Assembly (NCBI GenBank): GCA_938074565.1
Contig: CALJEQ010000006.1
Span: 1 to 64,000 of the forward strand
Length of the DNA: 64,000 nucleotides
Origin: an uncultured Alkaliphilus sp.
GTDB taxonomy: Bacteria > Bacillota > Clostridia > Peptostreptococcales > Natronincolaceae
Direction: 5' to 3'
The notes beneath the pieces were generated by a model that searched no databases, was not told the DNA's origin, and saw only the letters and a program-made list of their open reading frames with translations. The translations under genes and the position numbers were made by a program. The number at the start of each line of letters is the position of its first letter. The stretch's first letter is position 1. Positions 61,492 through 64,000 of the stretch are shown one piece after another.

Positions 61492-62664
61492 ATGCTAAAG
61501 AAGAAACTGCTAAGACCAGTATGGATTGAGGTTAATCTTGATCACCTAAAACATAATCTACAGGAAGTAAAAAGAGTAGTAAAGAAAAATACTAAAGTTT
61601 GTTGTGTAATTAAGGCAGATGGTTATGGACATGGGGCTGTGGAAATAGCAAAAACCTTAAAGGATAACGGAGCTGATTATTTTGCAGTTGCAACATTAAC
61701 AGAAGCTATACAATTGAGAAAGGGTGGAGTAGAGCTACCTATTTTAGTTTTAGGTTATACACCAGAAGAACATTGGCAACAAATTATAGATTATGATATT
61801 ATTCAAACTGTGTACAGTTTAGCTCAAGCTAAAGCATATTCACAAACTACCTCTGATTGTAAAAAAGAGATGAAGGTGCATTTAAAAATTGACACGGGAA
61901 TGTCTAGGTTAGGATTTAATGTTTCTAAAGAAACAATAGAAGCTATAAAAGTTATCCATCAACTACCCTATATGATGGTGGAGGGAATTTATACACATTT
62001 TGCAACAGCAGATGAAAAAGATAAAACTTTTACAGTTAAACAATATAATAAATTTATGAGTTTAGTAGAAGAACTGGAGGGGGAAGGTTATACTTTTCCT
62101 ATAAAACATGTATCTAATAGCGCAGCCATTATTGATTTACCAAAAATGAATTTAGATATGGTTAGGGCAGGCATTATGTTATATGGTTTATATCCATCAC
62201 CAGAAGTAGACCATCAAGCAGTGAATTTAAAACAAGTTATGTCATTAAAGGTTAAAGTGGCGCAGGTTAAAAAGCTGCCAGCAAACAGTGGGGTTAGCTA
62301 TGGTTTGATATATAAAACAGAGGGAGAAAGACAAATTATTACACTACCTATTGGATATGCCGATGGGTTTACTAGAATGTTAACCAATAAAGTAGAAGTA
62401 ATATTGAAGAATAGGAAAGTACCAATTGTAGGGAGAATTTGTATGGACCAGTCAATGGCGGATGCTACGGGTATAGAAGTAGAACGTGGCGATGAAGTGA
62501 CCATCATAAGTAATGATCCAGCCAGTGGTAATACTGTCGATGAAATAGCAGAAAAACTAGGTACAATAAATTATGAAATTGTTTGTATGATGGGTAAAAG
62601 GATACCGAGAGTATATATGGAAAATAATAACCTTTTACACATTAAGGATAGTCTGATAGAATAA
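61492..62664 (+). CDS. alr: Alanine racemase
   Basis: Alr makes D-alanine for peptidoglycan. The 390-residue protein has the PLP-lysine motif VIKADGYGHG, the catalytic tyrosine loop SGVSYGLIY, GRICMDQ and ADGFTR. RBS AAAGGAGGAG precedes the ATG, 42 bases after the lipoprotein gene, so the two are probably cotranscribed. Confidence 0.95.
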   Translation: MLKKKLLRPVWIEVNLDHLKHNLQEVKRVVKKNTKVCCVIKADGYGHGAVEIAKTLKDNGADYFAVATLTEAIQLRKGGVELPILVLGYTPEEHWQQIIDYDIIQTVYSLAQAKAYSQTTSDCKKEMKVHLKIDTGMSRLGFNVSKETIEAIKVIHQLPYMMVEGIYTHFATADEKDKTFTVKQYNKFMSLVEELEGEGYTFPIKHVSNSAAIIDLPKMNLDMVRAGIMLYGLYPSPEVDHQAVNLKQVMSLKVKVAQVKKLPANSGVSYGLIYKTEGERQIITLPIGYADGFTRMLTNKVEVILKNRKVPIVGRICMDQSMADATGIEVERGDEVTIISNDPASGNTVDEIAEKLGTINYEIVCMMGKRIPRVYMENNNLLHIKDSLIE

Positions 62665-62759
62665 AAAAAGGATGGATTAAAATATAGGTAAGAATACCTT
62701 ATTTAATCGAAAAATTTTATTTTTATTTACACGGCAAATTGTATAATTAAGAAGTAATA

Positions 62760-62788
62760 TTGACACACTTTAAATGAATATATATATT
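62760..62788 (+). promoter_or_regulatory. Sigma-A promoter of ndoAI-ndoA
   Basis: TTGACA at 62760-62765, a 17-base spacer and TATATT at 62783-62788 lie about 105 bases before ndoAI, in the 232-base gap after alr. Confidence 0.75.
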
Positions 62789-62896
62789 TGTGTATATATT
62801 ATTGATATATAACAATACTAATGGAAAGTATGATCAGCTACTTAGCCATTATCTAAATTCTATTTGATTTATTGAAATAATTCTAGGAGGTGCGCA

Positions 62897-63172
62897 ATGG
62901 CTGATTCTAAAAGAATTATGATAAGCCTTCCCGACAGTCTTTTGAAGGAAATTGACTCTATTGTTAATAATGAAAATACCAATAGAAGTGAATTTATTAG
63001 AAAGGCAATGCAACTATATATTAGAGAAAAAACTAAAGTCGAGATACGGGAAAGAATGAAAAAAGGCTATCAAGAAATGGCGACTATTAATCTTTCACTG
63101 GCAGAACTTGGGCTTAGTTTAGATGTATCTTCGTTAGAAAATTATGAGGTCAAAATGGCGGAGTGTGAATAG
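62897..63172 (+). CDS. ndoAI: Antitoxin EndoAI (ribbon-helix-helix, MazE role)
   Basis: The 91-residue protein has an N-terminal ribbon-helix-helix DNA-binding fold ([19 protein letters not shown], then [14 protein letters not shown]) and a C-terminal tail that in B. subtilis binds and blocks the EndoA toxin. RBS AGGAGGTG. It lies one base before the toxin start codon. Confidence 0.92.
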   Translation: MADSKRIMISLPDSLLKEIDSIVNNENTNRSEFIRKAMQLYIREKTKVEIRERMKKGYQEMATINLSLAELGLSLDVSSLENYEVKMAECE

Positions 63173-63173
63173 T

Positions 63174-63524
63174 GTGAATGTTAAAAGAGGAGATATTTAT
63201 TATGCAGATTTAAGTCCTGTTATCGGATCTGAACAGGGAGGAGTTAGACCAGTATTGATTATCCAAAATGATATAGGTAATCGATATAGTCCAACTGTGA
63301 TTATTGCTGCCATAACTTCACAAATTAACAAAGCAAAGCTACCGACTCATATAGAAATTATTGCGACTGATTATGGACTGCCAAAGGATTCAGTAATTCT
63401 ATTGGAACAAATTCGCACCATTGATAAAAGACGACTAGAAGAAAAAATCGGTCATATAGATGATGAGATGATGGAAAAAGTCAATGATGCTCTAATGATC
63501 AGTTTGGGATTAATTGATTTTTAA
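63174..63524 (+). CDS. ndoA: mRNA interferase EndoA (MazF family)
   Basis: The GTG at 63174 is chosen: it begins right after the antitoxin stop, gives the family start [14 protein letters not shown] and the exact 116-residue length of B. subtilis EndoA. Conserved parts include [34 protein letters not shown] and [13 protein letters not shown]. The enzyme cuts single-stranded RNA at U-rich sites; GGAG inside the antitoxin end is its RBS. Confidence 0.95.
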   Translation: MNVKRGDIYYADLSPVIGSEQGGVRPVLIIQNDIGNRYSPTVIIAAITSQINKAKLPTHIEIIATDYGLPKDSVILLEQIRTIDKRRLEEKIGHIDDEMMEKVNDALMISLGLIDF

Positions 63525-63545
63525 ATTAATTTTATAAAAAGTATT

Positions 63546-63575
63546 AAAGACTTAAGGGGATTCTTAGGTCTTTTT
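63546..63575 (+). terminator. Terminator after ndoA
   Basis: AAAGACTTAAG and CTTAGGTCTTT pair with one mismatch and end in TTTTT. Confidence 0.7.
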
Positions 63576-63623
63576 GTGTGGGATTAATTACATTTTTATG
63601 TTATATTACAATTAATAATACTA

Positions 63624-63656
63624 TTGCTTCAAATTTTTATATAAGTATAGTATAAT
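63624..63656 (+). promoter_or_regulatory. Candidate promoter of the last gene
   Basis: TTGCTT is followed after sixteen bases by TATAGT overlapping TATAAT, about 50 bases before the start codon. Confidence 0.5.
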
Positions 63657-63703
63657 AAGTACATGTAAATTTAATTATTATGATTGGCTATTAGGAGGCG
63701 ACT

Positions 63704-64000
63704 ATGATGATACGAAAAAATAAAAAATTACTTTTTTCTTTAATAACGATTTGTGGAACAATACTAATGATAGGTCAGATTGTGTATGCTATAAACAAAG
63801 AACCCGGTTCAACCGAGGACCCTTTAGTTACTTTATCTTTTGTTGAACAAAGAATAGATCAACTAAAAGGTTATATTGATGAAAAAATTAAGACAACCCC
63901 CAGCACTGGTGGAGCTGTTAGTCTAGAAGTAGTCAACTTAAAAGCAGGGGAAAATCTAATTGCTTATCAAGGTACAGAAATTATTTTAAGAAGTGGACGG
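63704..64000 (+). CDS. Secreted protein of unknown function, 5' part only
   Basis: Two adjacent ATGs (63704, 63707) follow TAGGAGGCG. The 99 codons present encode a basic start, a hydrophobic signal segment (about 9-30, probable cleavage after VYA) and an extracellular region with PGSTEDPLVTLSFVEQRI, a helical part, a TTPSTGG linker and NLKAGENLIAYQGTEII. The gene runs off the window. The family name is unknown to me; a cell-envelope role is likely from the signal peptide. Confidence 0.6.
   Translation, partial: MMIRKNKKLLFSLITICGTILMIGQIVYAINKEPGSTEDPLVTLSFVEQRIDQLKGYIDEKIKTTPSTGGAVSLEVVNLKAGENLIAYQGTEIILRSGR

Noticed and set aside
1-64000. CRISPR arrays, tRNA or rRNA genes, insertion sequences with terminal repeats, prophage genes
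   Set aside because: I looked for regular spaced repeats, tRNA-like GGTTCGAATC arms, transposase motifs and phage modules and found none beyond the group II intron end. Divergent tRNAs could be missed by eye.

Overview
The window looks like chromosomal DNA from a low-GC, endospore-forming, anaerobic member of the Clostridia. The grounds are the A+T-rich sequence, strong purine-rich ribosome binding sites with frequent GTG/TTG starts, rubrerythrin, a two-subunit AddAB recombinase, a PyrR-type pyrimidine leader, and the acpS–(YdcC/GerS-like)–alr–ndoAI–ndoA order known from spore-forming Firmicutes. The large Mrp-type Na+/H+ antiporter investment would fit a sodium-dependent or alkaliphilic anaerobe (Alkaliphilus/Natronincola-like), but the genus is inference.

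Layout. 1–138 is the 3' end of a group II intron, inserted antisense into the last gene of a minus-strand operon (119–7318). That operon encodes a 1633-residue multidomain protein (HD, helical repeats, NadD-like nucleotidyltransferase, acetyltransferase-like and phosphoribosyltransferase-like parts), a lactate/malate dehydrogenase homologue and a tandem flavodoxin-fold protein. After a small membrane protein comes a pyrimidine operon (pyrC-F-K-D-E) behind a good sigma-A promoter, a PyrR-like RNA hairpin and an attenuator. Next are a membrane-anchored small protein, a PHP phosphatase, a lone larE, and a sigY–yxlCDEFG-like ECF sigma/ABC operon containing a 30-bp perfect hairpin. Then comes a sigma-54 regulon: enhancer-binding protein, upstream dyad, -24/-12 promoter, YfcC-type transporter and isoaspartyl dipeptidase.

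24–34 kb carries a soluble chemoreceptor with a C-terminal PAS domain, two tandem diverged PLP decarboxylases, bioB, psd, rubrerythrin and a YhaM-like exoribonuclease. 34–44 kb has addB-addA, a CBS-pair protein and an ABC exporter. 43.8–55.3 kb is an ion-transport region: three small membrane proteins (two of them paralogues), then mrpE-F-G, two split MrpA C-terminal pieces, mrpB-C-D in the order of the membrane arm of archaeal Mbh hydrogenases, and three further large NuoL/M/N-like subunits with no hydrogenase genes.

55.3–64 kb holds endonuclease IV, a coiled-coil lipoprotein and another coiled-coil protein. It also holds an XRE–TPR regulator followed at once by a 52-codon secreted-peptide gene (a candidate RRNPP-type signalling pair), the acpS–lipoprotein–alr–ndoAI–ndoA block, and the start of a secreted protein cut by the window edge. 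I saw no tRNA, rRNA or CRISPR array. Function calls are from motif reading; no database search was possible.
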